Positions 1-11,115 of a stretch of 64,000 nucleotides of DNA are shown here, in pieces. The notes below the pieces were generated by a model. It was not told the origin of the DNA. It saw only the letters and a list, made by a program, of their open reading frames with translations, and searched no databases. Every line of letters starts with the position of its first letter. Positions within the stretch are counted from its first letter, which is position 1. The DNA lies in NCBI GenBank assembly GCA_948146395.1, contig OX411552.1, positions 1,722,001 through 1,786,000 of the forward strand, written 5' to 3'. The position numbers were made by a program, and so were the translations under genes. Origin of the DNA: Fragum whitleyi. Its lineage: Eukaryota; Mollusca; Bivalvia; Cardiida; Cardiidae.

Positions 1-3
1 ATA

Positions 4-375
4 TCAGACACAGCTAAAAGTCTTCTCATGCATAGCAATAACCGATTTTAAGAATTTAAGATTTACGCCAAGTTTATCTAGCTTATAAAATAATCCATCG
101 TGCCAAACACGATCCAACGCTTGACCAGCATCTAAAAAACACGCATACAACTTTGAACTGTTTTCTTTACAATGATGTATACTTTCTTGCAAAAGAAAAG
201 ATGTCATTTTACTCCCTATCTGAGGTTGGAATCTACCCTGAAGCGAATTTAAAGGGGATGAAATGGACGCGTTTAAACGGTTTAACAGAACCCTTTCATA
301 TAACTTTAATATTGTGGAGGAAAGAGTAATTGCCCGATAACTATTTGGGTCATTTTTGGGTTTTGATATAAACAT
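4..375 (-). pseudogene. LINE reverse transcriptase fragment (N-terminal palm)
   Basis: The frame reads as the start of a non-LTR retrotransposon RT domain: a YRAITLSS block, a helix with LLNRLN, the LQGRF block (usually LQGGFR) and then FLDAGQALDRVWHDGL, which is RT motif A (F-L-D-x-x-K-A-F-D-x-V-W-H). In motif A the usual K-A-F is replaced by Q-A-L. A TGA stop at 4-6 cuts the frame at a point where the family normally continues. The catalytic FADD/YADD box would lie off the left edge. Degenerate and partial; no host function implied. The motif A match makes the RT call firm, while the exact clade is open. Confidence 0.8.
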
Positions 376-428
376 TTATTTGTATAAATCATGTCTCTTT
401 ATTTAAGAATTTGTCTTTATGTCTTACC

Positions 429-760
429 TGTACATATTCTATTCTATTCTATTCTATTCATTCTATTCTATAAGGTAATTGTCTTTATAGAAACATGTCT
501 CTTTATTTAAACATTTGTCCTTAAGATTTAACTGTACATATACCACTAGATCTTCCCCAACACAAGTTATGCCACAATTTATACCCAACGCTATTAATGA
601 AGGTTGGTATAAATGATTGTCTTTATGTAGACATTTGTCTTTATGTTGACATTTGATTTTATGTCTTACCTGTACATATACCACTAGAATTGCCCCACCA
701 CAAGTTATGCCAACATTTATACCCATCCATATTAATGCAGGTTGATATAAACATTTGTCT
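429..760. repeat. (TATTC)n microsatellite and two diverged tandem units
   Basis: A short (TATTC)n run at about 435-470 adjoins repeated units containing TGTACATATACCACTAGA at 533 and 671 (138-bp spacing), with a partial unit at 429. The minus-strand reading frame over 463-726 is a by-product of this repetition: its peptide repeats GIN-GITC-G---LVVYVQ twice. Confidence 0.7.
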
Positions 761-799
761 TTGGTGCATCTGTCTAAAACTTACAATATGTTAAGGGAA

Positions 800-1500
800 A
801 CAAGAGGACCATGATGGTCCTAGATGGTCCTAGATTGCTCAGCTGAGTCTCTTTGACCCCTGGGACATCACATCATTTCAATAGGCAAATGTCATAAAGG
901 AGGTACTTTCTACACCAAACCAAGTTCATAAAGATTGGGCCATATTTGTGGCCTCTAGAGATATAACAAGAAAATTATCATTAAGTCCTCTTTTCCTATG
1001 ATTGCCTGGATCCTTCCCATTTTCAATAGGGTTCATCCTTGTGACCTGGCTAACATTTTGACAAAGTTTCATGAAGATTGGGCCATATTTGTGGCCTCTA
1101 GAGTGTAAACAAGATAATTGTCATTAACACCCCTTTTCCAATTATATGGCCTGGATCCTTCTCATTTTCAATGTGATTCATTCTTGTGACCTGACAAACA
1201 TTTTGACCAAGTTTCATGAAGATTGGGCCATATTTGTGGCCTCTAAAGCGTAAACAAGATAATTGTCATTAAGGCTCTTTTTCACAGGATATGGCATGGA
1301 TCCTTCCCATTTCATATGGTTCATTCTTGTGACCTGACAAACATACTGACAAAGTTTCATGAAGATTGTGTCTCATTTGTGTAAACACTAAGACTGTTGA
1401 CGCCGAACGATGGACAGCAGATGACAGATGACGCAAGATGGATGATGGACATTCAATGATCCCAAAAGCTCACCTTGAGCACGATGTGCCCAGGTGAGTT
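800..1500 (+). mobile_element. HINE-like tandem-core element, family B
   Basis: Head ACAAGAGGACCATGATGGTCC forms a GGACCATgATGGTCC hairpin and is followed by the word GCTCAGCTGAG. The core has four units of about 145-153 bp marked by GAAGATTGGGCCATATTTG (near 933, 1076, 1221 and 1374). The tail (1396-1500) has a degraded GATGGACAG tract and a palindrome, AAGCTCACCTTGAGCACGATGTGCCCAGGTGAG. Its final CAGGTGAG is the reverse complement of the family-B head word GCTCACCTG. Diverged, so probably old. Confidence 0.7.
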
Positions 1501-2380
1501 GACAATGTAATAAATCAATTTGTCCTTACTTGAAATAAATGAAAAATTCCAACTGCATTTTAACTATATAGATAATATCTGTATTCTGAAATAATTTGGT
1601 CAATGGAAAAAAGTTCCCCATGGTGAATTTATTCCCTTTAACAAAATTTATTTTGACAAGTTTGACCTTCATAATTATGCCTCCTTGACATTTACATATG
1701 AATGTAAATATATCCATATATTTCACACCTAAACAATTTAGGCCAATTACATTGCTTATTTTGCATCATGTGAGAGTGAAATATCTAGATCCATATTGTA
1801 TAACCAGGGCGAGGCTACTGTGCAATACAGATTTTTTTCCAAAACGAGGCAACCTATATTGGACGATGAAAGCGAGGCAAGCTATATTGTACGATGAAAA
1901 TGAGGCTGGAGTCCCGAATATTGATATCCCCACTTTTCACAAGCTTTTCAATGTATCAAATTCTCTGTTTGAAGGTATTGAAATAAATTTGGTCTTGAAA
2001 AAATTCTTGATTTATTCATTTGTTACATTGTATAGCAAGTTAAAGAAGAATGCAAATGACAAAGAGGGACACAAAATTGTTGTTGTTTCTTGATTTTAGA
2101 ATATCATTTGTTCCCATGAAATTGTACATTTCAAGCGATGACGGGTAGTCAACTTATTTATGTTTATTACATATTATAATCAGTAAGCACTTATAGACTC
2201 GACCCATGAAATAAACATTTCACGTGGATTCCGATTTTTAGAACAAATGTTTGTTTCAATTTCACGATGTTTTATTGACTTGCCCTTTTCCGGCTCATTT
2301 TCAATCTATTCCTTTTGTCTCTCTTAAATGCCTTAAATCGTTAATTGTGGAAATTTCAGTGTAAGGTGTGAAATAAAGAT
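1501..2380. other. No recognised feature
   Basis: AT-rich sequence without a convincing exon, repeat or RNA gene. The plus-strand frame at 1698-2093 has no recognisable motif and includes two imperfect repeats of a GCGAGGCAA-CTATATTG segment near 1835-1890. I see no splice-bounded coding segment here. Confidence 0.4.
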
Positions 2381-2547
2381 GTCATTTAACATGATCGAGT
2401 ACAATACTGAATTCATTGGATTCATACCCTGCAGAACCAATCTATATGTTGACTCGGCTATCGCCTCGTCAAATATAGACTGGTTCTGCCAAGTACTCAT
2501 CCAATAGAATTCAGTATTGTACTTGATAATATTAAATAACCTCTTAA
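2381..2547. repeat. Long imperfect palindrome (foldback/MITE-like)
   Basis: Arms of roughly 75 bp mirror each other. AGTACAATACTGAATTC near 2398 returns as its complement GAATTCAGTATTGTACT near 2506. CTGCAGAACCAATCTATA near 2430 returns as TATAGACTGGTTCTGCC near 2475. The centre is CTCGGCTATCGCCTCG. The minus-strand frame 2333-2578 is a shadow of this palindrome. Confidence 0.75.
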
Positions 2548-2639
2548 TATGAAAGGGTCTGTATTGCTCCACTGGCACTGAATGTTCAGCATAAGTGTGT
2601 CCCGTTAAGATTAAATTGCTTGAAACAGTTGAAAGATTA

Positions 2640-2838
2640 GATCTGGTTGATCAAATTGTTTTGAACAACTTTAAAAGAGGGTCACCCATGGATCATTTCT
2701 TCAAAGTTTCATCAAAATCCACCCATCAGTTAAGGAGGAGAAGATGTTTAAAGAAAGTTTCCACACATACGTATGGACAGACAGGCACACTAAAGACACA
2801 CTGCAATGACAATAGCTTAATGGCTTTTGGCCAGTAGG
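2640..2838 (+). mobile_element. HINE-like family A fragment (last core unit plus tail)
   Basis: A core unit (AACTTTAAAAGAGGGTCACCC, then GGAGGAGAAGATGTTTAAAG) is followed by a degraded GACAGACAGGCACAC tract and the tail GACAATAGCTTAATGGCTTTTGGCCAGTAGGAG. It matches the intact tails near 37290 and 39070. The head is missing. Confidence 0.7.
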
Positions 2839-2912
2839 AGAATCAAGGCATTAATTTCAAAATTTATGCAAACTAAATACATATACACTTGAAACAATAT
2901 GTAAAAGGATAC

Positions 2913-3048
2913 AGCCCTGGATAAACTTAAACTTTGCATGGCTTATCAGCTCAACAACAATATGTACAACAGCGGCCAGGAGAGCAGTGAAGATCCCTGT
3001 GAAAAATACGATCAACCATCTGTTGATGAACTGTAAGGTTATCTCTTT
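2913..3048 (-). CDS. CLC-type Cl-/H+ exchanger, exon with first membrane helix
   Basis: Internal exon of a chloride channel/transporter (CLC) family gene. The peptide starts KEITLQFINRWLIVFFTGIF and goes on through a hydrophobic helix ending VVELISHAKFKFIQG. In ClC-7 and ClC-6 the first membrane helix has the same layout: K-R-W, a G-I-x-T-x-L-x-A helix, a V-V-E close, then a K-x-x-x-I-x-G linker. The acceptor is a clear TCTCATTTCAG. The donor (GGGCT|GTATCC) is weaker. The exon is 136 bp, phase 0 at entry and phase 1 at exit. ClC-6/7 proteins act as lysosomal or endosomal 2Cl-/H+ antiporters; that role is taken from the family. The selectivity filter and CBS domains would be encoded off the left edge. 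The exons at 10484, 11116 and 12327 feed into it in phase. Confidence 0.72.
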
Positions 3049-3299
3049 CTGAAATGAGACCAACTTGTTTATATGATAACTATTCAACCTACAGGCCTAT
3101 AGAAAAACACAACATAGGATTTTTTCTAATCTTGCTGGATTCACGTTGCAAGGGTGTGTGTAGGGAAGGGGGGGATTGGCCATAAACTGCTCACCAGAGT
3201 TTTATTGGTTGAGTGGATATCACCAAAGTAACATTCATGCAATGTTTAATTGAAAATTGCCTAGCGATTGCAAAGGAGATGACATTTCAATAATTCAAA

Positions 3300-4038
3300 G
3301 TGAAAATAGGCCCTATAAAAATGTCAGAATTTTTGAAACGGGTCACCAATGGAACAACCTGAAAAAATTTCATTGAAATAATCTATTTGTTTAGGAGTAG
3401 ATGTGAGATTTCAAAGTGAGAATGAGAATTCTGTGATAATGTTTTTTAAAAAGGTCACCCTGAAACATTTCTACCAAGTTTTGTTGAAACTGACCCTCTG
3501 GTTTGAGAGTGGAAGATGTTTAAGGATTTTTAAAAAGTTAAGAACAGCCAAGCCCTGCCATATTTGGGGGTCAATCAAACTTCATGAACAAGAATTGATT
3601 TGGATCAACCAAGGAACATTCCTGTCATGTTTGGTTGAAATAACCCCGTTGGTTTCTGAGATGAAGATGTTGTAAGATTTTAGGGTCAAAACTGCCCCAT
3701 CCTGCCATCCCCATATTTGGCGGTCAATAAAAATTTCTGCCAAGTTTGGTTGTAATCCAATCGTTGGTTAAAATGTTGGGTTTTTTTTGTTTTTTTTTTG
3801 GGGTGGGGTGGGGTGGGGGGGGGGGGGGGTGGGGGGGTGTCAAAATAACCCCTGCACTACCATACTTGTATTTGAGAGTCAATCAAAATTTAATGCGCAG
3901 GTTTTGAGAGGGATCACCAAAGGAACATTTCTTCTAAGATTAGTTGAAATCCTGCCATTGGAGACTGAGCACAATGGACCATGGATCCTGAGGGACTCTA
4001 AAAGCTCCCCTTGAGCAGGTTGTGCATAGGTGAAAAAA
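3300..4038 (+). mobile_element. Degenerate HINE-like element with B-type tail
   Basis: Three to four diverged core units carry the phrases GGGGTCAATCAAA, AAGGAACATT and TTGGTTGAAAT. The end at about 3999-4038 reads AAAGCTCCCCTTGAGCAGG..GTGCATAGGTGAAAA, a decayed copy of the family-B tail palindrome. A poly-T/poly-G run (3780-3838) lies inside. Plus-strand frames at 3403-3675 and 3787-4014 are repeat shadows. Confidence 0.6.
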
Positions 4039-4579
4039 TATGAAGAAAAATTAAGAAATATGAAGAAAAATTATTCAACAACAAATAAACCGACAAAAAC
4101 ATACGATAAACTGATATAGGGGTAAGTTCATATCGGAGTCGGTTTCGACCCGAGTTAACCGGGTTTCCAGCAGAACGGCCTCGGTTTCGACACTAGTGAT
4201 GTCATTGTAACCTTTCAACCTCGACGCTTCTGATCCTGGGTCAGGCCGGTGTTACTTGGGTTCCAAAATGGCGTCGAGAATAGTGCACAACAATTCGATT
4301 ACAAAAAAATAAATATTCTCTATTACTTTAAATAACAAATACTTTTTTTCTTATTTTATATAGTATTTTGCACGAGTTTATCACATTTCTTAATGGGATA
4401 ACGATATTTCATGGTAAATTAATTATTGTAGCGGTAAATGAGAAGTTTGTTTACTACCACCAGTGGGTAACTCCGTTCCCATGAATGTCTTTTCTGCTCA
4501 TGCATATTACAGTCAATTTTAGATTATTACATCATCTCACGCGTCTCTCGGGCTGCCATTTGAATTTCCCCTAGGATAG

Positions 4580-5045
4580 CAGCAAGAGCGATCTATTTTT
4601 AGAACAACTCATGAATAATCATAGAGTGCTGCTAGATTTAATCGATTTGTCAGAAACCAAAGATATAAATAGCATAGTTGGCGATTTCACGTGTTTCTTG
4701 AGGGAAAATGCATTTACAGTATTTGGGAAAACCCAATGCTTGAAATACAAACATGTTGGTAATCAAAATTGTAAATAGTTTAATGAAAAATGTTTGTTGC
4801 TAAACAGGCTTTTAAACTCTATAGAGAGAGGAACAATATTAACAGACAAGCTTTTAGCTTGGCGCGTGCTCATTATAACAACGTAAAAACCTGCTAAGAA
4901 ATAATTTAGACTAGCAGAGGGCTATCGAATCAGCAAACTTTCAAAATCGGACCCACAAGGTTGGATGAGCTGGCGATGTCCTCAAAAAGATGGAGTGTTA
5001 AGACAAAAAACTCACAACTTTAAAGATTTTACCAACTTTTATTGA
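4580..5045 (+). pseudogene. LINE fragment, endonuclease-RT linker region
   Basis: Three short frames too small for a 60-residue cut-off read as one LINE segment. The first gives LLDLIDLSETKDINSIVGDF then FLRENAFTVFGKT. It is followed by a stop (TAG where the family usually has a Trp in P-W-F-N-E), FNEKC, and after a +1 shift KQAFKLYRERNNINRQAFSL and ARAHYNNVK. After another shift GYRISKLSKSDPQGW appears, with THNFKDFTNFY at the end. The order (acidic linker, WFNxxC, AR-x-x-Y-N-x-VK, LSKSDP-x-x-W, L-x-x-FY) is that of the region between the APE endonuclease and the RT in many LINEs. It lies inside the large CLC intron. Confidence 0.6.
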
Positions 5046-5748
5046 CCAAATTTGAGCCCTTTTGATTGGCGAACTATTGCACTATCCCAGCCTCTCAATG
5101 ATGTACGATTTACAGTGCTGACAGCACTTTGATTAAAGACTGGTTTTCTTTATTCTGGGTTCCATATTCCGTCCCGTAGAAAGGCCTTTTAAGTAAACGT
5201 GCCCCCTTACCTTGCTGGTCTGATGCACAAAGGTTTGATGAAAATTTTATTGTGCATTTAAAGACATAATTGCACATAGCAATAAACCATTTCAAAATCT
5301 TTAAATTTTTGCTGACGTCAAAAGTTATGTAAGAACGTTATTAGCCAAAATTGAGTCTACAGAGGCAAGCAAATAAAAGTAAGCATTGTATCAATACAAA
5401 CTTAAAACTATTCCTGAAACATGACGGGTGGTTTTGAAATCGTTTTAACTGCTTTTAACAATTTTCCAATTGAATTTCAAAGACTGGTACGACTAACCAT
5501 GTGTTTTAGTCTTTGCTCGCTACTGCACAGACAAGTTAGCGACATCAAGTTGTATTGTTGTTTGAGTAAAACGAACGATCTGTTAATCATTAGCACAGTA
5601 ACAATTAACAAATCTGGTTGACATAATGGCTCCTGTAAAACGCTCAGTACAGCCTTTTATAAGCCAATTTTCTAAAGGAAATTGGCAATTTGAAAGCCCA
5701 CTGAATAATTGTTGAATCTACTGTAACTCGTCAAGCGTCCTTAAGCAT

Positions 5749-5910
5749 TTACTTCAAGATTTTATCCTCATAAGACAAATTTTCACACTGATCACAAGAA
5801 AAATGCTTACCCAACCCACTCTCAATCCATGCAATGTGAGCGAGGAAAGCTTTTCGACAACGACTTTTTGTGTGGGTATCACAGTAGAGTTCACTAGCAA
5901 AATGGGTACT
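5749..5910 (-). pseudogene. Short Cys/His-rich coding-like frame, unidentified
   Basis: An open minus-strand frame of 53 residues ends in TAA at 5749-5751. It contains ELYCDTHTKSRCRKAFLAH followed by HFSCDQCENLSYEDKILK. The C-x-x-H....C and C-x-x-C spacing suggests zinc binding, as in transposase or RING/B-box-like modules. No start codon or splice acceptor is convincing and the frame is closed upstream by TAA. It sits in the CLC intron among LINE debris, so a transposon remnant is the likelier source. I do not recognise the family. Confidence 0.3.
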
Positions 5911-5999
5911 TTAATTCATGAGTGAAATACTATTTGTACGCTTGTGAACTTTTTTATGATAGTGTTGTCAAGCAAGGCGCATCTCTATTACAACGGTCC

Positions 6000-7030
6000 T
6001 GGGTAGCATCATTATTTTCTCCTGTACATATGGTTATATGATTGTTCTATCAAAAGTTGTAAAGAAAGATTAAAAATCGTAACAGGGTTTAAATTTATTT
6101 CAATTATATTTTGTGGACATTTCTTTTGGAGTTGAGTATACTTGAGAAAATATTGAAGCATAAAAGAAAAACCTGCTTGCAACAAACAATTTCTCCTATT
6201 CCATTAATATTTTCTACTATTTCTGATCATTTTATTTCAAATTTCATCCACTTTTCATTGTAATCTGCAATCTCTACAGATATTCTCTAAAAACTGAAAA
6301 ATAGAAAAGGGAAATTAAGCGATAGAAAAGAAAAAGGAAAGCCTATAAAACGTGTCTGAAGAAACACTACTACTCAATCAATGCTATTTATGGAAAACAA
6401 CAAATTAAAAGTGTGGTGATAATTTGTTCTTTAAAGTCATTCATTGAAGGTTTTATGGTTTAATAAATCCATTGTTCCCACAATTTAATGATTTGAAACA
6501 ACAAAACAAGTAACTTTTAACTGAGAAAGTTTTCTAAGAAATAAAATTGGCCTTTTTATAGTATGAATATGTTGTTTACTTTCTTAACAAATATCTTCCT
6601 ATTTCTTTTAGTCTTTTGCCCATTTCTATAATGCTATTGATTTCTTTTCATTTTTTTTTATGGAAAACTGTTTAATTGAATGAAGATAAAGAAGATGTTT
6701 TAATCCAATGCTCATTGTTTTTGACCTGAGGGTTTCAATAAAAGATAATTGTTATGCTTTGTCCATCAATAATAATACATTCTATCTACATTGCAATCAA
6801 ACCAAGTGGAGGAAATCATCAAAAACAATCTGAAAATCACACAAAAAATGAAGTATAATTGAGCATTTTGGTTGACAATAAAGATGATGATAAATATCAG
6901 AGGCTCTGTCTGTATACTAATAACTATCCCTTAAAAGGAATTAACACACAGTGAAGTGTGTTAAAATGTTATAGAAATTTTAAAATGTTATGTTTTTTGG
7001 TTGAGTTTTTCTATTTTTTATATTGATAGA
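6000..7030. other. AT-rich intron, no recognised feature
   Basis: Long A/T-rich sequence within the intron that separates the CLC exons at 10484 and 2913. Poly-T and poly-A stretches occur, but no repeat family, splice-bounded exon or RNA gene is visible. Confidence 0.4.
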
Positions 7031-7033
7031 TAA

Positions 7034-7170
7034 AAGTGACCTGTTATATGACTCTACCTTGGTATGGAGATGGGTATCAAAGAGATCCATCATCATGCAA
7101 AATATCAGAGTGACAGACAAAAATACAAATAGAAAGATGGATAGATGACAGACAAACAGATGGACACTGG
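7034..7170 (+). mobile_element. HINE-like family C fragment
   Basis: TACCTTGGTATGG..GATGGGTATCA, then GATCCATCATCATGC, AAAATATCAG and a GACAGACAAA tract match the core and microsatellite part of the family C element at 19888-20206. Both ends are missing. Confidence 0.45.
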
Positions 7171-7824
7171 TGAAAAAACAACAACACTGAATCTTATTGG
7201 TTTGGGGTATATAGATATATAGAATCCACTAGTATTAAAAACATTACACATTATAATATGAGCCATTCTCATACATTATGCCATGCTCAATCACAGTTCA
7301 TTAAGTATCAATTCACTACAATTAGTTCACTAGGAATCGACAATGTTGCCATCTTCAAATGCTTTGAAATAGACATATTCAACAAAGTTATTTGTTTCTG
7401 TTGAAATCACTAAGTACATGGAAAGTAATGAGTTTTTTGCCACACTCTTTTGTTAAGTACACATATTTCTCTTTAATCTCTAGTTATGCTAAGGGGAAAT
7501 TTTATTTCAATATATGATACAAAACAAATCTCTGTTGTTTCTGGTCCAAAGATGGTTTATACCTTGTGGATCCCCAGTGAGACAACTACAATCATTCATT
7601 GTGACACAAATACTCTTACACTAACAACATGCTCAGAATTTGCATTTCTAAAGGTCTGAAAAACAATATGCAACTTGAAAATTACACAGAAACCAGGTAT
7701 TGGTCCATTACCAGATAGTACAATTTTAGACTGCTCCATATCGAAAGATGTTAAAGAGGACAATTTAAAGTTGTTGAAATCTGAGTTTTAATGACATTTT
7801 TAAGTTAAAATGAACATTATGGGA

Positions 7825-7866
7825 AATGCAGAAGTTGCTTGCTTAACAAGCAATTTCTTCATTTAC
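7825..7866. repeat. Short hairpin of the AAATTGCTTG family
   Basis: GCAGAAGTTGCTTGC-TTAACA-AGCAATTTCTTC folds on itself, flanked by CACAATGTTTTCC. Related hairpins lie at 10908-10958 and 63123-63165. Confidence 0.5.
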
Positions 7867-8193
7867 CACAATGTTTTCCTTACTCTCTTTTCTTTTGGGG
7901 GTGTCAAAAAAAGAGGTTGTTTAGAAATGGGTTAATGTGAACCCAAATAAAAATTGTAAGACTGGGTTGGGATAACATCTTTGAAAAAAAATGTATAAAT
8001 ATCTATATTTATACATTTTTTTTTCAAAAATATTTTTTAGGGCTAAATCATCACGTGACAAACCCCTGTGATTAATATGAAATACATTTTATAAAATTCC
8101 CATGGATATTTAGGTGTAAAATCTTTTCCTTTTTTTCTTTGTTTATTTGTTTGTTTGAGTTTAAAGAAAGGCACATAAAAAACAAGAGACAGA

Positions 8194-8255
8194 TGACAAT
8201 TGATGCCAGTAGCTCATCCCCAAAACATTGAACTAAGATGAGCTATAATTGCTGA
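8194..8255 (+). repeat. Miniature ACAAG-type inverted repeat
   Basis: ACAAGAGACAGATGAC begins like the HINE-like heads. Shortly after, TAGCTCATC and GATGAGCTA face each other across about 25 bp, as if head word and tail were brought together with no core. Possibly a core-less deletion derivative. Confidence 0.35.
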
Positions 8256-8412
8256 GTTGCCTATATCAATCCCACTAAAAGTCCCTTAATAAATTGGTGT
8301 ATAGTTCAACAGAAAAGACCAAAATAAAAAAAAAAAAACTTGACAAATGAACAAGAAATTCAGAATTATTGATGACAGGGGTACATCAATCTAAAATCTT
8401 TATTTCTCAATC

Positions 8413-8487
8413 AAAACCTATGTTATGGGTACTCATTTGAATCGTCTTGACAAGACGATTCCAATGAGTACCAGCAACATAAGGTTT
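8413..8487. repeat. Near-perfect palindrome, 'GGGTACTCATT' family
   Basis: AAACCTATGTTATGGGTACTC..GAATCGTCTTG is mirrored by CAAGACGATTC..GAGTACCAGCAACATAAGGTTT with almost no loop. The flanking AATCTTTATTTCTCAAT recurs at the palindrome of 21890-21977, so the two are copies of one foldback family. The minus-strand frame 8407-8640 overlaps it and is probably spurious. Confidence 0.75.
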
Positions 8488-9020
8488 GTGAAAAAAACCT
8501 AAGAATTTTTTATTTTTCTTTCTGGAAATCCAAAACATCCCCTCTATCAGTAGCTCTCCAATTACCATACAAGCCAGACACCATAAAATCAGGTCATGAT
8601 CCTGGATTGCCAGAACTCTACCTGGGACCATGAAAACCAATTACATTCTATTGGAATCACTCTGTAATTGGCATTTAATTATTTCCCTTGAAAGTAATTG
8701 TATCTACATGGACCTTGATCTTGGAAACAGTTCAACCTAACATTGATCATGCCAGACCAACATTAATTATTCCAGACACAAAATAAAACAACAGTCAGTG
8801 CCTAAAAAGGAAACTGTCTGCCAAGATACTTAAGTTTTGTTACATACCAGTGTTATCTTGGGACCTTACCAGGGGATATTATTCTAGAATGGGGCATAAC
8901 TATTGCCAAGAAATAAAAATTGCCCTTCATTGGTTGTTTAAGTCACTGACCTTCCTTGATTGTTTGAGTGGCATAAACCAACAAAGGCTAACACAAATGA
9001 TGTCACCTTGGTATCAAATA

Positions 9021-10040
9021 CAGTCAAATATCTTTACGTCGAATGTCCATAAGACGAAGTTATCTCTACGTCGAAGTATTTTTCAAGTCCCGATCTATTT
9101 ACTCTTTATTTCTATGTATTTCAACCTCTATACATCGTTATCCATTGCTCTAAATTGTTCTGTACGTCGAACCAATTTCAAGGTCCCATCACTATCGTTT
9201 GTGTGCATTCACACCTCTTTACGACGAACCCCAACCTTGATTGATGAAAATTGCAATTGAGGTAGTTTTCACACATTCAACCTGTCAACCACGGTAATTG
9301 ACACGCGCGATCTCAGTATTGGATATCGATTGTTTACCTGATTGGATTTGATTGTTTGTAACAGATAGAGAATGTGAAAGGTTAAGTGATTTATTTTTTT
9401 GAAATGAAAAGGGTCGGCAAAATACATGTGACATACGACATTAAATTTGTAATTCTCATTGACAACGGAAGCATGTAAAGCCAATGCTACGCAGGACTTG
9501 ATTGGTGAAGAACCCGGTAGACACGGGGGGATAGCCATCAACATCGACCAACATGACGTACCATGGAAGGTCTGGGTAACCAATCCGGGAATGATTTGTC
9601 CAGAAAATTGTATGTGCAGAAATCATTATCAGATATGTTTTTGCTTGAGAAACGCAAAATGTAAACTTCTAACACAAAAGTCATTGTCTCATAGATCCAA
9701 TAGTACACTCATGTCGGGTAATCCTGCACGTCGTCTAAAGCACATGTAAATTTGTAAAAAGATGGCTTGTTTGAAAATGTTTTTACTTTGTCATTTAAAT
9801 GTATGTTTTATATGATGTTTATAAACAAATAAAAATAAGTATCATCTTTTATATTCGATTAATTTATCACGATAATCAAATACGTCCGTTATTTTGCCAC
9901 CAGTTAAGGTCGTACCTAAGTATGATGATGGCCACATATGTCTTCGTCCCGAAGATCGCCTTTTATCTCTTCGTCGAACTTTCTATACATCGAAGTTTTT
10001 AAGTGAGTCCCCCGAAGTTCGACATATAAATATTCAACTG
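9021..10040. mobile_element. TA-flanked TIR transposon, pogo/Tigger-like, non-autonomous
   Basis: The left end CAGTCAAATATCTTTACGTC and right end (reverse complement CAGTTGAATATTTATATGTC) are terminal inverted repeats, and each is bordered by TA (9019-9020 and 10041-10042). Subterminal words TACGTCGAA / TTCGTCGAA repeat at both ends, as in pogo-type elements. The 1020-bp interior has no transposase. It lies in the intron between the CLC exons at 10484 and 2913. The plus-strand frame 9459-9749 inside it is of unknown value. Confidence 0.75.
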
Positions 10041-10087
10041 TATATCTATAACAAAGTTTGATTACCTGTTCACTTTGTACACAAAAA

Positions 10088-10310
10088 ACAAGATGTGTTA
10101 CCAAAACTTAAATCCCCCTGACATGGCAATTTACTTTACATGGATAACTGACCATATCTTTCATGAATGACCTTCATATTGATTTACGTGTATTGATGAG
10201 TGGCTATCTCATGCCAAAAATAGTTTGCAGGTCATGCTTTTGTAGATAGACGGACTGATGGATTCATGTGACCGTTATTTTATAGGGACTTGTACTCTTG
10301 GTCACTTTTA
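10088..10310 (+). mobile_element. HINE-like family C fragment
   Basis: ACAAGATGTGTTACC..AATCCCCCTGACATGGC matches the family C head. A decayed core (CTCATGCCAAAAATAG) and AGATAGACGGACTGATGG tract follow. The tail is not clear. Confidence 0.45.
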
Positions 10311-10483
10311 GGCAAAACTATACATCTACCACACTTGTATTCAATAGTAAGATTCCTTTTTCATTATTTTTTATTCTTTCAGAGTCATATCTTAGTCTGT
10401 TCAAACTATCTTGTTAGCTTATGTTTTATTGCTACAGTATCTTACTGACTTAAGATAAATCTGATGTACACATCTTATCTTAC

Positions 10484-10549
10484 CTTTATATTGGGTTTTT
10501 CTTTGTCTTGCCAGTGGAGTTCATTTTCTATTGTGTCATAGTTTAAACT
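10484..10549 (-). CDS. CLC exchanger exon with ESLNYD motif
   Basis: A 66-bp exon (22 codons, phase 0 at both sides) bounded by acceptor GATACTTTCAG and donor AAAG|GTAAGA. It encodes SLNYDTIENELHWQDKEKPN plus IK. Joined to the last codon of the exon at 11116 it gives W-E-S-L-N-Y-D-x-x-E-N-E-L. This corresponds to the Y-E-S-L-D-Y-D-x-x-E-N-x-L signature just before the first helix of ClC-6/7 proteins. Joined to the exon at 2913, the distance from this motif to R-W is within one residue of that in human ClC-7, so no exon need be missing between. The 7.4-kb intron that follows is filled with transposon debris. Confidence 0.7.
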
Positions 10550-10848
10550 CTGAAAGTATCAAATAAAATACATTCAAGTAGATATAATGGACACACTTTA
10601 AAGAACTGGAAAAATTCAATAGTTTCTTTTTCTTTTTTCAAAATATTCTCTTTTTCTGTATTGCAAACTAACCCTGAAATGCCTTGTCTCAGGGCATAAC
10701 TTGTAAACAACAAGTGTTTTACCTGAAAACTTGCAAATATATTACAATTCCTTGCAGATTAAATGACTGAAATCTAACTTAGATACATTAACTTAAGACA
10801 TAATATTTACTTAGTAAAAGCTCTATTATTTATTCATGCATATGTTAA

Positions 10849-11060
10849 CCCTTTGCTGTTTAATCCCTGCTTTTTACGTGTCTGTGATTTTATGATTGAG
10901 AAAACATTGTGAAAAAAGAAGAAATTGCTTCTGACAAGCAATTTCTTCTTTTTCCACACTATTTTCTACCCTACTGAATGGTTAATTTCAAAATTAAATG
11001 CACTTTAAATTTTCGTCTGCAAAACCTTTGAATTTGGACAGGTCCAAAATTTTGAAAGGG
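10849..11060. mobile_element. TTAA-flanked MITE (piggyBac-type ends)
   Basis: TTAA|CCCTTTGCTG at the left and TTGAAAGGG|TTAA at the right give inverted ends with a TTAA target duplication (10845-10848, 11061-11064). An internal hairpin (10908-10958) is built of AAGAAGAAATTGCTT / AAGCAATTTCTTCTT. Length 212 bp. It lies in the intron between CLC exons 10484 and 11116. Confidence 0.65.
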
Positions 11061-11115
11061 TTAAAGAATGTTTTAATAAGTAATCTAGATTAAATTTTGC
11101 AGTAAGATTTTTTAC

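Noticed and set aside
4260..4315. ATGGCGTCGAGAATAGTGCA as a possible first coding exon
   Set aside because: Good start context, but only 14 codons before a stop and no supporting downstream exon on the plus strand.
8407..8640. Hydrophobic minus-strand frame (GRVLAIQDHDLILWCLACMV)
   Set aside because: It overlaps a palindromic repeat and lacks a convincing acceptor/donor pair in phase with neighbours; left out as an exon.
9459..9749. Plus-strand 96-residue frame inside the TIR element at 9021
   Set aside because: No transposase motif and no known domain; could be a captured host piece, but I cannot support it.
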